From: Adineta steineri
Lineage: Eukaryota; Rotifera; Eurotatoria; Adinetida; Adinetidae
DNA length: 64,000 nt
Assembly: GCA_905250115.1 (NCBI GenBank)
Contig: CAJNOI010000023.1
Location: forward strand, 356,833 to 420,832
Direction: 5' to 3'
Made by a program: the position numbers and the translations under genes
The notes under the pieces: generated by a model
Told to the model about the DNA's origin: nothing
The model's database searches: none
Seen by the model: only the letters and a program-made list of their open reading frames with translations
In this document: one piece after another, positions 11,344 to 22,834 of the stretch
Layout of the letters: each line of letters begins with the position of its first letter
Numbering within the stretch: the stretch's first letter is position 1

Positions 11344-11854
11344 ATATATTAAACATTTATAATAAAATTTAAAGCAAAACAAACATCTATGTCATTCTTT
11401 AAAATTTCTATTTGATATCGAAACATTTTTTTCGTCATCACCATGACAAATCTAAAGAACAAATTTTGAATATTTAATTACTATTACAATTAGTACAATC
11501 TATATCAGAGGTACATAAGTTAAACGAAGAGTGCAATCAGAGAATAGGATCAAAATTTTACTATCATTATTGTTTTTGAAAGTTTAATTCGATACTTGAA
11601 ATAAGAAGATGTCATGCGCGTGAAACTTACATCTTGCTAACATCTATATATATAGTATTCTTATAAACAAGTGAATTTCAATATAATAATGTGGACGAAA
11701 TGTTTATTATTAAAATAAATGGGTAGGAGTCTATGTTTGCAAAGATAACAATATCAAATGAGGTATCAGTACAATTGCCATTCTTGTTGACAAAGCAAAT
11801 AAATGATAAACCTCAAACTACCATGTGCATTTTATATATTGTCGATAGTAGAAA
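11344..11854. other. Intergenic, 511 bp
   Basis: AT-rich spacer between the tandemly oriented MRS2 and alpha-galactosidase genes. AATAAAA just after the MRS2 stop is a likely polyadenylation signal. Nothing else is recognised. Confidence 0.4.
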
Positions 11855-13819
11855 ATGAAGATACTATTAAGTTCCTCACTTGTTTTCATTTTGTTGGGCA
11901 TATCCTATGGACTTAATAATGGTCTTGGAAAAACTCCTCAAATGGGTAAAACTTTAGAATATATATATCTTCATCATAATGAATTCATTTTAGGTTGGAA
12001 TAGTTGGTATAATTTTTGGTGTAATTATTCTGAAAAAAGAATCCAACAAACAGTTGATATAATAGTGAATAGTGGTCTTGCTGCAGCTGGTTATGAATAC
12101 AGTTCGTTATGATATATATTTATTATACTTCTTATTATTTATTTTCTATTGATATAGTTAATTTGGATGATTGTTGGCAAGTCGGTCGTGATGCTAACGG
12201 TACTATTCAAGTTGATCCAGTAGCATTTCCAAATGGTATACAACCTGTAATTGATTATGTTCATTCACGTAAACTTAAATTTGGTCTATATTCAGGTATG
12301 GTGATCATCATTTGAATAAATTCTTTTCTCGCAATTATTATTTCAACATCTCATGTTTTTCTCTTAGATGCTGGATATAAAACATGTGCTGGTCGACCTG
12401 GTTCTTTAGGTTACGAAACTAAAGATGCAAATACATATGCTTCATGGAATGTTGACTATTTGAAATATGATAATTGCAATACAGATGGAAGTAAACCAGA
12501 AGTACGTTATCCAGTAATGCGCGATGCTTTGAATGCTACTGGTCGATCCATATTTTATTCTTTATGTGGTATGTTTAAAGAATAAGAAAGAACAACTTTC
12601 CGTAAATATATTTGAATAGAATGGGGTGTCGATACGCCTGCTCTCTGGGCAGGAGATGTTGGCAATAGTTGGCGAACAACTGACGATATTTCAGATACAT
12701 GGGATTCAATGATTCATACCATCGATATAGTAAGATAGAAAATTTTATATTAAATAAATGTTATTAATTTTATTTAGAATAATCAATTTGCTGATAAAGC
12801 AGGACCTGGTGGTTGGAATGATCCAGATAGTAAATTGATTATAATAAACTAACTTGTGTATTTAAAATATATTGCTTCATTTCTATAGTGCTACGAATAG
12901 GCAATGGTGGTATGACAAATACTGAATATATAACTTATTTTTCTCTTTGGGCTATTAGTAAAGCTCCACTTTTAATTGGTGGCGATGTAACTAATATGAG
13001 TCAAACTACTTTAAATATTTATTTAAATCGTGAAGTAATTGCTATCAATCAAGATCCATTAGGAGTACAAGGCAAAAAAGTTGTTATATCTTCATCACAA
13101 CAATCAAATATTTCAAATACAGTATTTATGACTGATTGTTCTTCGGTTAAAAGCATAGATCAACGTCAGAAATGGATCTATGATATAAATAATGGACGTA
13201 TTCAATCGATAATCGATGGACGATGTTTAACTATTGAAAAATGTATCGTTGATGATCTAACTAACATTGTTGTTACTACATGTTATGACGACAATTTAAA
13301 AGAACCATGCCAAGGAAAAAATCAACAATGGACAGTCAATACTAACAATCAGACGATTATTTCTCAACTGAATGGACAATGGTAAGTTGTATCTATATAG
13401 GAAAACTATACTATAGATTAATATTTCTTTCTAGTTTGAACATTCACAATGAAAATAAACGTTTTGTCAATATTACTTCTTGCAATAAACATAATAATTA
13501 TACATGGATGTGGAATGAATCAGATGGTTTATTACGTAACACTGAAAATAATCAATGTTTAACTGTTCAACAAAGTATTGAAATATGGGCAGGATCACTT
13601 TCAGATGGATCTCAAGCTGTTCTATTGCTCAATCGTAACAGTACTAATAGTGAAATCATTACAGTTAAATGGGCTGATTTGGGATGGCCTGCGAATCAAT
13701 GGGCTCGAGTACGAGATTTATGGGCTCGACAAGATATAGGCATATTTTACAGTAGTTATACATCACCAAACATTGAACGACATGCTGTACAAATGCTCAA
13801 AATCACACCGATTTTTTAA
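11855..13819 (+). CDS. GH27 alpha-galactosidase / alpha-N-acetylgalactosaminidase with lectin-like insertion
   Basis: Eight exons join cleanly: 11855-11945, 11994-12101, 12158-12295, 12368-12568, 12620-12729, 12778-12829, 12889-13381 and 13435-13819, giving 525 residues. A signal peptide covers about residues 1-19. Family GH27 hydrolyses terminal alpha-linked galactose, usually in lysosomes or secreted. Motifs are [17 protein letters not shown], the nucleophile in YLKYDNCN (Asp147) and the acid/base in GGWNDPDML (Asp233). After [10 protein letters not shown] there is an unusual stretch of about 130 residues with three QxW-like repeats (QRQKW, QQW, a Trp-rich third) and matching GRCLTI, GQCLNI and NQCLTV elements, as in beta-trefoil lectins. 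The normal C-terminal beta domain then resumes at [14 protein letters not shown]. Confidence 0.93.
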
Positions 13820-13935
13820 AAAATAAAATAGAGTTCCTTTCTCCTATTAAAATTTATTTAATATTGTGGAAAAATTAGCAAAAAATTCTAAAAAAAAAAT
13901 GTTTTTTCTTTGTTAATAAAACTTGAAATATTCAT

Positions 13936-14739
13936 TTAAATATTTGTCCATTTTCCTGTTCGAATTATTTTAATTAACCATGGAAAACATTCTGAATCGA
14001 TTAAAATATAAATTCCAAGTGCAATAAATATAAATGGACTAATAAAATGAGCATATTTTTGTGCAAATTTATATATTGGAGGAAAATGTATAAAACAATA
14101 ACAAACAAAACATAAAACACCAACCATAAATAAAAATCCTAATCCATAAGCAATTATTTGCCATGATGTAGATTGAACAAATATCGGTACATAAATAGCA
14201 ATATTATCATTTCCATTTGCAATTGTTACAACACTTACTTTAACGATTTGTTTCAAATCATCACAAAAACTTTGATTTTCTTTTAAATCAATATTATCAT
14301 CCTATATAGAATAAATGAAATATTTAATTGTTTTTAAAAAAAACAAATAAATTCAAACCATTTGATGAATTTCAATGAATTCAATTTGTTCATTTTGTAA
14401 TATTTCTTGAAAATTTTTCGTATTATTATTTTTTCTCTTTTTCCAAAGATCTTTAATTAAATGATATAAACCATTTAAACCAAAATAAATAATTAAAAAT
14501 CCAAGTAAACCAAATATTTTTATTGGTAATATCGCAGAAATAGTATAACCAATTAAACTTAACATTAATAAAATACTAAAACCTAAATATTGACCAAGTA
14601 TAACATGATCATTTTTTAATAAACTTTCTTTTTCCGATGCTTCAAGAAAGAAATTAATTAATATAACAATATCTTGAATATTCGTTAGACAAAAAGTTAT
14701 TATTACTTTTAGAATAAATTTCAAAATTTCGATTATCAT
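13936..14739 (-). CDS. CadD-like cadmium resistance transporter, copy 1 (one intron)
   Basis: Two exons (14739-14359 and 14301-13936, intron GT..AG of 57 bp) give 248 residues with about six membrane segments in two halves. The family (PF03596, CadD) is known mainly from bacteria, where members export or bind Cd2+. The half-signatures are TNIQDIVILINFF in the first half and ANGNDNIAIYVPIF in the second. Also conserved are GQYLGF and the end motif YILIDSECFPWLI. The first signature has lost one of the two adjacent Asp residues still present in its neighbour (TNADD). The intron lies exactly in the variable linker between halves. A transferred bacterial gene that duplicated is the likely history (inference). 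Confidence 0.85.
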
Positions 14740-15070
14740 TATTCTTTCTTACAGTACCAAATAATGATTAAAATATTGAAAATGTTTGTTTTCGACATAT
14801 TGATAAAAAAATATCAATTGGAAAGGTTAGTTCGACGAGAGTATCGAATTAAATAATCTATGTGTGACAATAATAATCGAGAAAATAGTTGGTATTTACA
14901 TTTTTCTCGATGATGAGCACATATTTGCACTATAATATATACGTAGAAACAGTTCTCTACAATCTCACGTTTTCGTAGACATCGAAATTTTGAATAAAAT
15001 ATTTATTTATTTATTATATGAAAATAAATGAAACATCAACTATTTTTATAATATATTTCTTTAGTTCTTT
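14740..15070. other. Spacer between tandem CadD-like genes, 331 bp
   Basis: Holds the 5' region of copy 1 and the 3' end of copy 2. AT-rich, with no motif recognised. Confidence 0.4.
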
Positions 15071-15856
15071 TTAACCATTTTTGAAATTTTTTGTTTTAAT
15101 TGCTCGTATTAACCATGGAAAACAATCTGATGTAATAAGAATATAAATTCCAATTGAAATAAATACAACTGGAACAATATAATGTGCATATTTTTGTGCA
15201 ATAGTTAAGACTGGACGAAAATTTATAAAATAATAAGAAAATATAAGCCAAACAAATAACATAACAAGAAATATAGAAATATAAATACTAATTTGCCATT
15301 TCGATGCTTGAGCAAATAATGGTGTATAAATAGCTATATTATCACCACTATTTGCTAATGTTATACTTGCGATTTTTAATGTTTGAAAATTAAAACAAGA
15401 GCTAAAATATTTAACAATTCTTTGTTTCAATTGAATTGTTGAAGAAGAATCAATATTTATATTTTGTTCATAAGTATCATTCTGACAACGATTTGTTTCA
15501 AGTTCAATTGTAAAAACTTTATTCGTTGGAAGTTCATCGTTTGTTTTTTTACATAGTTCAATAATTATTTCGATAATACCCTTTAAACCAAGAATAATTG
15601 GAAAAAATCCAAGAAATCCAAGCATTTCAACAGGTATTGCATACGATATAAAATAACCTATAAGACTAATTCCTAATAATATAAAAAATCCCAAATATTG
15701 TCCAATAAAAACATGACGAACTTTAATTGATGAATTTGGCATTGCTGCTTCAGTAAAAAAATTCATTAGAACAACAAGATCATCAGCGTTTGTGGCGACA
15801 AAAGAAATTAATGCTGTTCCAATAAATTCTCCAGCACTTTTCTCTGTTTTACCCAT
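15071..15856 (-). CDS. CadD-like cadmium resistance transporter, copy 2 (intronless)
   Basis: A 261-residue single-exon paralogue of the gene just downstream on the same strand. It keeps the complete signatures TNADDLVVLMNFF and ANSGDNIAIYTPLF, plus GQYLGFF and the C-terminal YILITSDCFPWLI. Six membrane segments are read, with a hydrophilic linker of about 45 residues at 104-148 rich in Asn, Gln and Thr. An acceptor-like TTTCAG sits about 18 bases upstream of the ATG. CadD proteins are typical of Gram-positive and other bacteria, so horizontal origin is plausible. Substrate in this organism is unknown. Confidence 0.87.
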   Translation of the reverse strand: MGKTEKSAGEFIGTALISFVATNADDLVVLMNFFTEAAMPNSSIKVRHVFIGQYLGFFILLGISLIGYFISYAIPVEMLGFLGFFPIILGLKGIIEIIIELCKKTNDELPTNKVFTIELETNRCQNDTYEQNINIDSSSTIQLKQRIVKYFSSCFNFQTLKIASITLANSGDNIAIYTPLFAQASKWQISIYISIFLVMLFVWLIFSYYFINFRPVLTIAQKYAHYIVPVVFISIGIYILITSDCFPWLIRAIKTKNFKNG

Positions 15857-16364
15857 TTATTTCTCTATTGAAATCTGAAATTATTCTTTTATTAGTTTCA
15901 AATTATAACAACATAAATCTATCAAAAACATATGAGAAACAATAAATACTTATTCTATGACATTAAAAAAGAAGAGTAAAATATGACCTTTTGATTACTA
16001 TAGATATAATGTTAGAGGTGTTTTTTAAACTTTTTATTTCTCCTTCTATTGAAAAAACATAATATCTCTGATTATGTAAATATAATTTGAGGAAACAAGA
16101 AGTTATGTATATCAAACTTCCATCAATTCAATAAAATATCCTTTTAAATTGAACTGAATTGTATTCTGTACTCCAACATATGTATATGAGCATGTGCTAC
16201 GCGAACATGTTCTGTCAAGGATATACAAGAGATAATATAATGTTTTTCTGATTTCTTTTCCATTACTAAAATGGTATCAAAACATGATATTTATTGATGA
16301 CAAAAATGAATGCACTTTAATTTTACTAATATACCAATTACAAAGAAATAAAAAAGTTTATTTT
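15857..16364. other. Intergenic, about 510 bp
   Basis: Upstream region of CadD copy 2 and 3' flank of the deaminase gene. Nothing recognised beyond AT-rich sequence. Confidence 0.4.
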
Positions 16365-16841
16365 TTATTTCCAAAATTGTTTATGAGGTTCGACAAGTTC
16401 TTCTTCAAGTTCATGAAACGGTCCATATACTTTAACATTCTTTTGTCCATGTTCAAATACATAACGACAAGGAATATCAAGTGTTAGATTCTTTTCATTA
16501 TTACCAGTAAGTTCAAGTAGACGCTTTTCTGTTGCACCAAAAACTACATGTCCAATATTAGCCCAATATATTGTACCAGTACACATCACACAAGGTTCGA
16601 ATGTTGTATACAGTGTACATCTCCAAAGATATTCAGAAGAAAAATTTGTACAAGCTGTTCGAACAAGCGTAGATTCAGCATGATTCACCGTATCTACATT
16701 ACCTTGTTCCATTAATATAGTTTCATTATCAGGTGCAACAAGAATACAACCAAATGGATGATGACCAAATTGTACTGCTCGTTTTGCAACTTCGTTAGCA
16801 CGTCGTAAATGATGTATCATTTGTTCAGATGTTGGATCCAT
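16365..16841 (-). CDS. Nucleoside/guanine deaminase of the cytidine-deaminase fold
   Basis: An intronless 158-residue zinc hydrolase. It has the Zn-binding HAE (His54, catalytic Glu56) and PCVMC (Cys84, Cys87). HPFGCILV near residues 28-35 and ANIGHVVFGA after the Cys pair are standard for the COG0590-like deaminases that act on guanine or nucleosides. The length matches the bacterial and plant-type guanine/nucleoside deaminases better than the animal amidohydrolase-type guanine deaminase. Acquired origin is therefore possible but not shown. An acceptor-like CTTCTAG lies about 20 bases before the ATG. Confidence 0.88.
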   Translation of the reverse strand: MDPTSEQMIHHLRRANEVAKRAVQFGHHPFGCILVAPDNETILMEQGNVDTVNHAESTLVRTACTNFSSEYLWRCTLYTTFEPCVMCTGTIYWANIGHVVFGATEKRLLELTGNNEKNLTLDIPCRYVFEHGQKNVKVYGPFHELEEELVEPHKQFWK

Positions 16842-18122
16842 ATCGTAGATTATTATTTGTTCTAGAAGGTTAATTGTTTATAAGGTTATTGACCAGAATA
16901 AAAGCAAAACGAACTTGTATTTTTAATCTATAAATATAAATGGGAATCTACTCAAATTAATAATAAACAAAATTATGTATATTCGTTTAGTGATGAATTC
17001 TACAAGATTGAAATATATCAAAACATTGTTTTAGTTAGAAAAATAAAATTTTCAGTCTAGTTCTTTCTTTTAGATAAGATATTTTATCATCATATCGTCA
17101 ATGAAGTTTTTTTACTAAGGCTACTTCGTTTCTTTTTCTAATCTTCTATATTGTCATTGAAATAAACACTTACTATGTTATCTTATTTTTTGTATTATTT
17201 TTCTATGTAACGAAACAGCTGATCGTTTCTACTTTATCCAACCGAATAAATTCAATGAGTGACAGAAACAAAAAATACCTAGATAACGAGTGATCAAAGT
17301 ATATGTATATAAACATGTACCGTCCGAACGTGCTCGATTAAGAATTCGTCATACCATATATGATCAGATACAATAAAAAACTTGAATACTTTTCAATATG
17401 TATCCTTTTCGAGTCAAAAACTCGTCTATGTAGTAAGGATTATTTCTTAGTATACTTATATCAATTGTATATAGTGATTTAATCCGTCTGCTATGCAGAA
17501 GAAAAAAATATGTGTTTTTCTATTTTAGTTAGAGAAGAGAAAAACAGAATTATATAACTAACATTATTCCGATACATATTATATAATCGTTAAGATAGTC
17601 TCTGACATAATCAACAGTATAATGGTATCTTCACTTACAAATATTATTTTCATTTCATATTTCAATTCAAAAGAGAAAATGTACATAACATGCGTTGATA
17701 TCACTAATAATTTTCACCATTATGTACCTATGTGATGTCATTAGATAGAATTCATGTTATTAAATAACTAAATTCAACTAATATGCTCTGTAGTGCATGT
17801 AATACACTAAGATCAAAAAAACACGAACTTCAAGACGGTATTCATCGAGACAGAGTTAAATTATTTGCAAATAAAAATGGTGTTTTATATTTTGATTGTA
17901 ATCTTCCATGTACAATTACATATTTTAAATGAAATTAAATTTGTATTCCAAATTGTGAGTCAATAGTAAATTGTCTGAAAAACCTACTCAGACTTTAATC
18001 GTGACAAGAAATCTAGCCGAAACATATATAACTTTCAGTAATTAATATAATGATGTTTGCTCATGCAATAATTACACGAGTTATTATTTATGCACTTTAA
18101 TTATTTGTTTTCAAGAGTATAA
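16842..18122. other. Intergenic, about 1.3 kb
   Basis: AT-rich; includes the 49-codon ORF at 17783-17932 described separately. No other feature is supported. Confidence 0.4.
17783..17932 (+). CDS. Possible 49-aa Cys-containing peptide or gene fragment
   Basis: An ATG-to-TGA ORF with four Cys in two close pairs: CSAC near the N terminus and CNLPC near the C terminus. The middle is charged (SKKHELQDGIHRDRVKLF). The composition looks more protein-like than neighbouring random ORFs, which are dominated by Ile, Phe, Tyr and Lys. There is no upstream splice or promoter evidence. It could be a fragment of a dispersed zinc-binding protein. Confidence 0.3.
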   Translation: MLCSACNTLRSKKHELQDGIHRDRVKLFANKNGVLYFDCNLPCTITYFK

Positions 18123-19178
18123 ATGAGTAAAATAGAATATAAAGAAGAAAAGTACATATCAATTCCTATTAATTATTATTTTAATGTGATAAATGAAGAA
18201 AAGAAACTATTTTATTACTTTCAATTTATTCATTCATTATCACAACAGGAAGAAACATTGATGTATATTAATAATATCATATTTAACGAGGATTTTATCT
18301 CACGCAATCTTGGTCTTTTCTTTTTTCTAAATAGATAATATTTTAAAAGGAAAAATATCATAGTAAGTGGGATTCATTTCCTTGTTTTTTATTTATTATT
18401 ATTTATTATTTGTGAATTACAAAGGAAATGAAATAGAAAGAACTGGCACTTTTCGAGACAAGTCAGTAAAATAATGTGATCTTATTATATTTTTCATTAT
18501 TTTGACATATCTGTAAACAGTCAGTCTCTTATTCATAGTTGAAAAAAACATTTAATTTCTAAATCATATCAAGATTGTCTTCTACAAACAAGTGAAAAGG
18601 TAATGATAAATTTTTTCGAGATTATAATTATAATACAGAAAATTGCTTTTAATATCAGAAATATTCGAAAGATAAACAATATAATTAAGTAAAATCAATT
18701 ATATTTTAGTTACAATAATAATTTTAACAACGAGTTTGTTATGACAAAGATATATAAGTAGATCAAAAGGAACTATAACTTAGCTATTATAATAGATGTT
18801 CTTTTAAAAAATATATTATCTGAGATAATACCTGAAATATGATACATATACGTTCATACTTCTTTATTTATATAAAAACCCTGGTAGAATGATAGAAGAA
18901 AATATCTAGGTGCTTTTAACATTAGAATTTTGTCATGATTTCTGTTTCTTTCTAGGAAACTAAATCTATTATAAAATATTCAATAGAGATATATAATATA
19001 TTATAATGCGTATCATTGAGAAATAATAACCATAAATGTCGTATTTTAAAAATCGTGGTGAGAAAAATGAGAAGAATTTTTTTAAGAACAAAACATCGAA
19101 ACGACATTCTGTGTCAATGTGTCCTTCTGTTTACAAAAGATAGTTATCTTTTGATTAAATTTATTGATTATTTTAGAC
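18123..19178. repeat. Upstream half of a duplicated segment (GPCR copy A)
   Basis: The block around 18255-18350 (containing ATATTTAACGAGGATTT) recurs at about 22262-22350 upstream of GPCR copy B. The duplication therefore includes 5' flank as well as coding sequence. A 71-codon ORF at 18123-18338 overlaps it but is not conserved in length in the second copy, so it is not called a gene. The acceptor-like TTTTAG at 19171-19176 lies just before the GPCR start. Confidence 0.5.
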
Positions 19179-20440
19179 ATGAATTTCGATATGTTAAATC
19201 AAACATCTCTACAATTAAACGAATCATTTTCTATTTCGCTTCTGATGAACATCACGACTCTATTCTTTAGTTCTATCGGTATTATATTTTCTCTAATATT
19301 TATGTTTATCATCCTATATAATCGTTCTCTTCGTACAATTGCAAATATTTTAACACTTAATTCTACCGTTGCTATTCTTATTCTATCGAGTGACACACTT
19401 GCAATAGGTATTTATGTTTTATATCGAGATATAAAACGACGAGAATTACAAATGGAAATCGAAATGAAAAGTTTATTTCTTTGTCATGTACGTGGTTATA
19501 TAGCACATATGTCATTTGGTGCACTGGTTTATTCGTATGCAATTCAAGCATGCTATCGTTTAGTTGGGACAATATTTTATCATCGAGTTTCTTACAATCA
19601 TTTGAGAATCTATGTATATGCAATTTGTATTCAATGGAGTTTTTCAATTTTACAACTTCTGCCTATTATACTTGGAAATAATCAAATATATATTAAACAT
19701 GAATATTTATGTCAAATTGCAATTGAAAATAGCAAAGCAGTTGGATATATTTGTTTTACTAATTATATAATACCTTTAACAATTATTATGATTATATATT
19801 ATAAAATTACAAGATCTGTACGAAAAAAAGAAAATAACGGTAAGATACGTTGAAATTCTTGATCTTATTCAAGCATGTGATCATGACGATGATTGTATCT
19901 ATTTTTATTTAAAATTATATACTCACATCTTAAATATAGAAAAAGGATTTTATGTACGACAATAAGCATTTGAATCTAAAATTTCCTATAATAAATTGAG
20001 AAATTTATTTATCAATATATTTATAAAAACATCTCTAATTTACAAAAGTTTTTACACATTTTGTTTTTCCAGGCGCTTACAAGTACAACATTCATCGCGT
20101 ACGTCGTCAAGTCGTGTTAATTCAACGTATTGTTATTTTAATATTAGTTTTACTAGTTCTTGGAGGACCTTATTCAATATTTATTATTTTGGAAGCTTTA
20201 TCCATTAAACGTGCACCTTCGTATTCACATCGTATTGGTTTCATGTTTATCTCAATAGCTTGTGCCTCGAGTGTTATTACAATAATTTACTTTACACGAT
20301 CAGTACGTAAAATGATTATAGAATTTTTAAGTATTAAGAAAAAGTCGCTACAAAGAAATGAATTACAACAGCTAAACAGTATCCAAAATATGAAACTTAC
20401 ACCAAAGAGAATGCCAATGAGTACTACTGATGATACGTAA
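19179..20440 (+). CDS. Rhodopsin-like GPCR, tandem copy A
   Basis: Two exons (19179-19839 and 20073-20440) give 342 residues with seven hydrophobic segments and a short Ser/Lys-rich tail. The ATG at 19179 follows TTTTAG by two bases; an in-frame TTG further upstream is ignored. An N-glycosylation-type N-terminus (NQTS, NESF) precedes TM1. TM2 has LTLNSTVAILILSSD. The usual DRY at the end of TM3 is replaced by ACYRLVG, and TM6 ends in LVLGGPYSIFIIL. Cys residues at the TM3 start and in loop 2 (EYLC) could form the standard disulphide. The 233-bp intron sits in the third intracellular loop. Ligand unknown. The close paralogue is at 22835. Confidence 0.85.
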
Positions 20441-21249
20441 AGTATATAAAAAAAACATATTATCCTATTTTCAATATAATTATTTAAATTGGATTTTTTA
20501 TGGACGAAATAATTTGTATGGCATAAAATACATACAAAAACATCGTTTATTATCAAATCTTTTGAAGAATTCTGGTCAATAGATACTGAAATGCTATTCT
20601 TTTTCTTCGCCAATTATAAATAAGAATAATTTCTGTTAATAAATATATGTTGTAATTTCTAATGTTGACATTAATTCAAAAATAAATGCAGTGCATCTTT
20701 CTATGAAAACAAGTTTTTAAGATCTTCAACATTACGATCATTTTGAAAGAAATAAACAGCTCACCGCCATTCTTTGGTTTTAGGATTTAGAAAATATTAT
20801 TTAGCATATCTTCATCTGATATGTAAGAGTATTTCTTAAAAATCCATTAAATTGTTTTATTTAACTAATTTTTATTTGTATTTCTTTTCTTTTCTATCTA
20901 AATATATAATTACTGAAGTAGTCGATCGTAAATACTGAATAATGACAATTAATAAACGTATATTCAATTATTATTCAATTAAAAAATGAATACACATTCG
21001 ATATGAGTCGAATAACTAGTTTCATATGTATTGAGAATGATTGTCAAAGATAGATATGACTGTGAATGTAATTTCATTGTACTTGTACAATTCAAGTTAG
21101 TCATACTCCCATTTTATCGATTCTTTAGCTACTATTTATCACGGTGAATCACAAATTGCTCATAATGAACCACGTTATCATTTATGTAGGCAATATAAAA
21201 ACATTATTTTTCTTAAGAAGAAAGTTTTTCAAATACTAGTTGCACGACG
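20441..21249. other. Intergenic, about 800 bp, 5' part duplicated
   Basis: The first ~250 bases resemble the 3' flank of copy B (for example ATATATGTTGTA at 20644 and again at 24081), marking the right edge of the GPCR duplication. The rest is AT-rich without a recognised feature. Confidence 0.45.
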
Positions 21250-21626
21250 ATGTCTTCTATTTCAGAACTGTGGTATGTTTTATTTGTATACTTGTGCATA
21301 TTTTTTATCCTATTTTCTCATCGGTATCATTTATTGTTTTTTTTGATAATCCTAACTCATATTTGATTGTGACAGCATGTTTATTTGCATTCTATCTATT
21401 ATTACTTTGGAAAAAAAGTAAACCTGATTTCATACTTTATTTATTATTAGCATTCTTCACCACACTTGTCGTTGCTGAAATGGCTCAAGTATGGACGTTG
21501 ATAATTCAAATTATTAATAATGACAATAGATTGTATTTAACATTGATCGGTTTAATCGTTGGCTCATTGAATCTATCTCGTAGTTATTCGTTATGTTTGG
21601 TTTATGCAAATGGAGTTGACACATAA
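21250..21626 (+). CDS. Small membrane protein, unknown; start or frame uncertain
   Basis: The frame ending at 21626 encodes three to four hydrophobic helices, including LIVTACLFAFYLLLLW, FILYLLLAFFTTLVVAEMAQVW and LYLTLIGLIVGSLNLS, with a short polar tail. Its only 5' start is a TTG. The nearby ATG at 21250 is in another frame and runs 38 codons. The two frames would meet at a run of eight T near 21337, so a one-base slip there, or an unseen intron, could join them. No family is recognised. It lies between the two duplicated GPCR genes and has no second copy. Confidence 0.4.
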
Positions 21627-22834
21627 AATATATAAATATCAATAATACTTTACTTTCGGAAAAAAATAAGCCTCTTTTCGAAGTAGTTTTCTATTTTTAA
21701 TCAATCACTTGAACATTAATACCGCTCATTGCCTAGAAATTTAATACTTTCTTTTTTATAAATAAATCTCATTGTTTTCTGTAGTGCTAAAAATTGCACT
21801 GCTATGCATCTTTAATATAGAGGACGATCTTCTTAGAATCATAATCTCAATCATTTCATGTCTACTGGTACATACATTTTGTAATAAACATTCTTATTGA
21901 AAATAGATATCGTCCTCATTTCCATCGTTACATAAAAAAATATTGAATTTACATTTTATTTCTCATTTTCAGCACACAATTTTCTATTTCAAATGAAAAG
22001 AAAATTTTATTTTCACCATTAAATAACAATAGACTTTTCAGAAAATTTCATCGTTAATAAATTTTTTGATGAATAGAAATAAAAAAAACTAATTATGTGT
22101 TTTGATTGTTGGTTTGATAAGTAGAAATAAGTAACATAAAAAATAAGAAAAACTAAGTATATGTAAATTATAGTTACCTGCTAATTTGATACAACAAAAT
22201 AATAAAGGAACCTATTATTTTACTTCTACTATATTCATCTGTTCCGAGGATGAAAAAAGAAAATGATATATATTAGTAATATAATATTTAACGAGGATTT
22301 CACTGCACGAAACATCGTTCGTCATATAAATAAATAATAATTTATATAACAATGTTTTGAGTACGTAGCTTTTCTTTTTCTTTTTACTCTGTGAATATAT
22401 ATTATTTGCGAACTAGAACTAAAACAAAATAAATTCTTCTATATGAATAGTTGAAAAACTAACGACAAATCTTATTCCTATTATAATTATAACCGAACAA
22501 ACCACGTTTATATTATATGTGGCAATCAAAAATAGATTGTTATTATCTCGACAGTAACTATAATCTAAAAGAAGATTTTCATGTTATGTTAGAGTATACA
22601 ACGAAGCCAATTATATATTTTATTTAAGATATAATAAGAATTCCGACAACAGTTGTCCTAGTACAAAAGGTAAGAAAGTAAAGATAACTTTTATTATACT
22701 CAATATTATCAACATTCTTTTCATGAAATACATCGATAAAAATCTGAAGAATACTATTGAGATTTAGACGATGTTATTTCTCTCAAAGATATGTTTATTT
22801 TAATTTTCTTAACAAAATATCATTCATTTTAGAA
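21627..22834. other. Intergenic, 1.2 kb, upstream region of GPCR copy B
   Basis: Contains the duplicated upstream block at about 22262-22350 and an acceptor-like TTTTAG at 22827-22832 just before the GPCR start. No gene is called. An ORF extending upstream from the GPCR ATG (22757) is excluded because the acceptor separates it from the conserved start. Confidence 0.45.

Noticed and set aside
16170-17335. Similar GTATATxAxCATGTxC...CGAAC blocks near 16177 and 17302
   Set aside because: Possible weak duplication, but the match is about 35 bases with many differences and does not extend. Not distinguishable from chance in AT-rich DNA.
18123-18338. 71-codon ORF upstream of GPCR copy A
   Set aside because: The duplicated block upstream of copy B does not keep the frame length, so it looks like flanking DNA.
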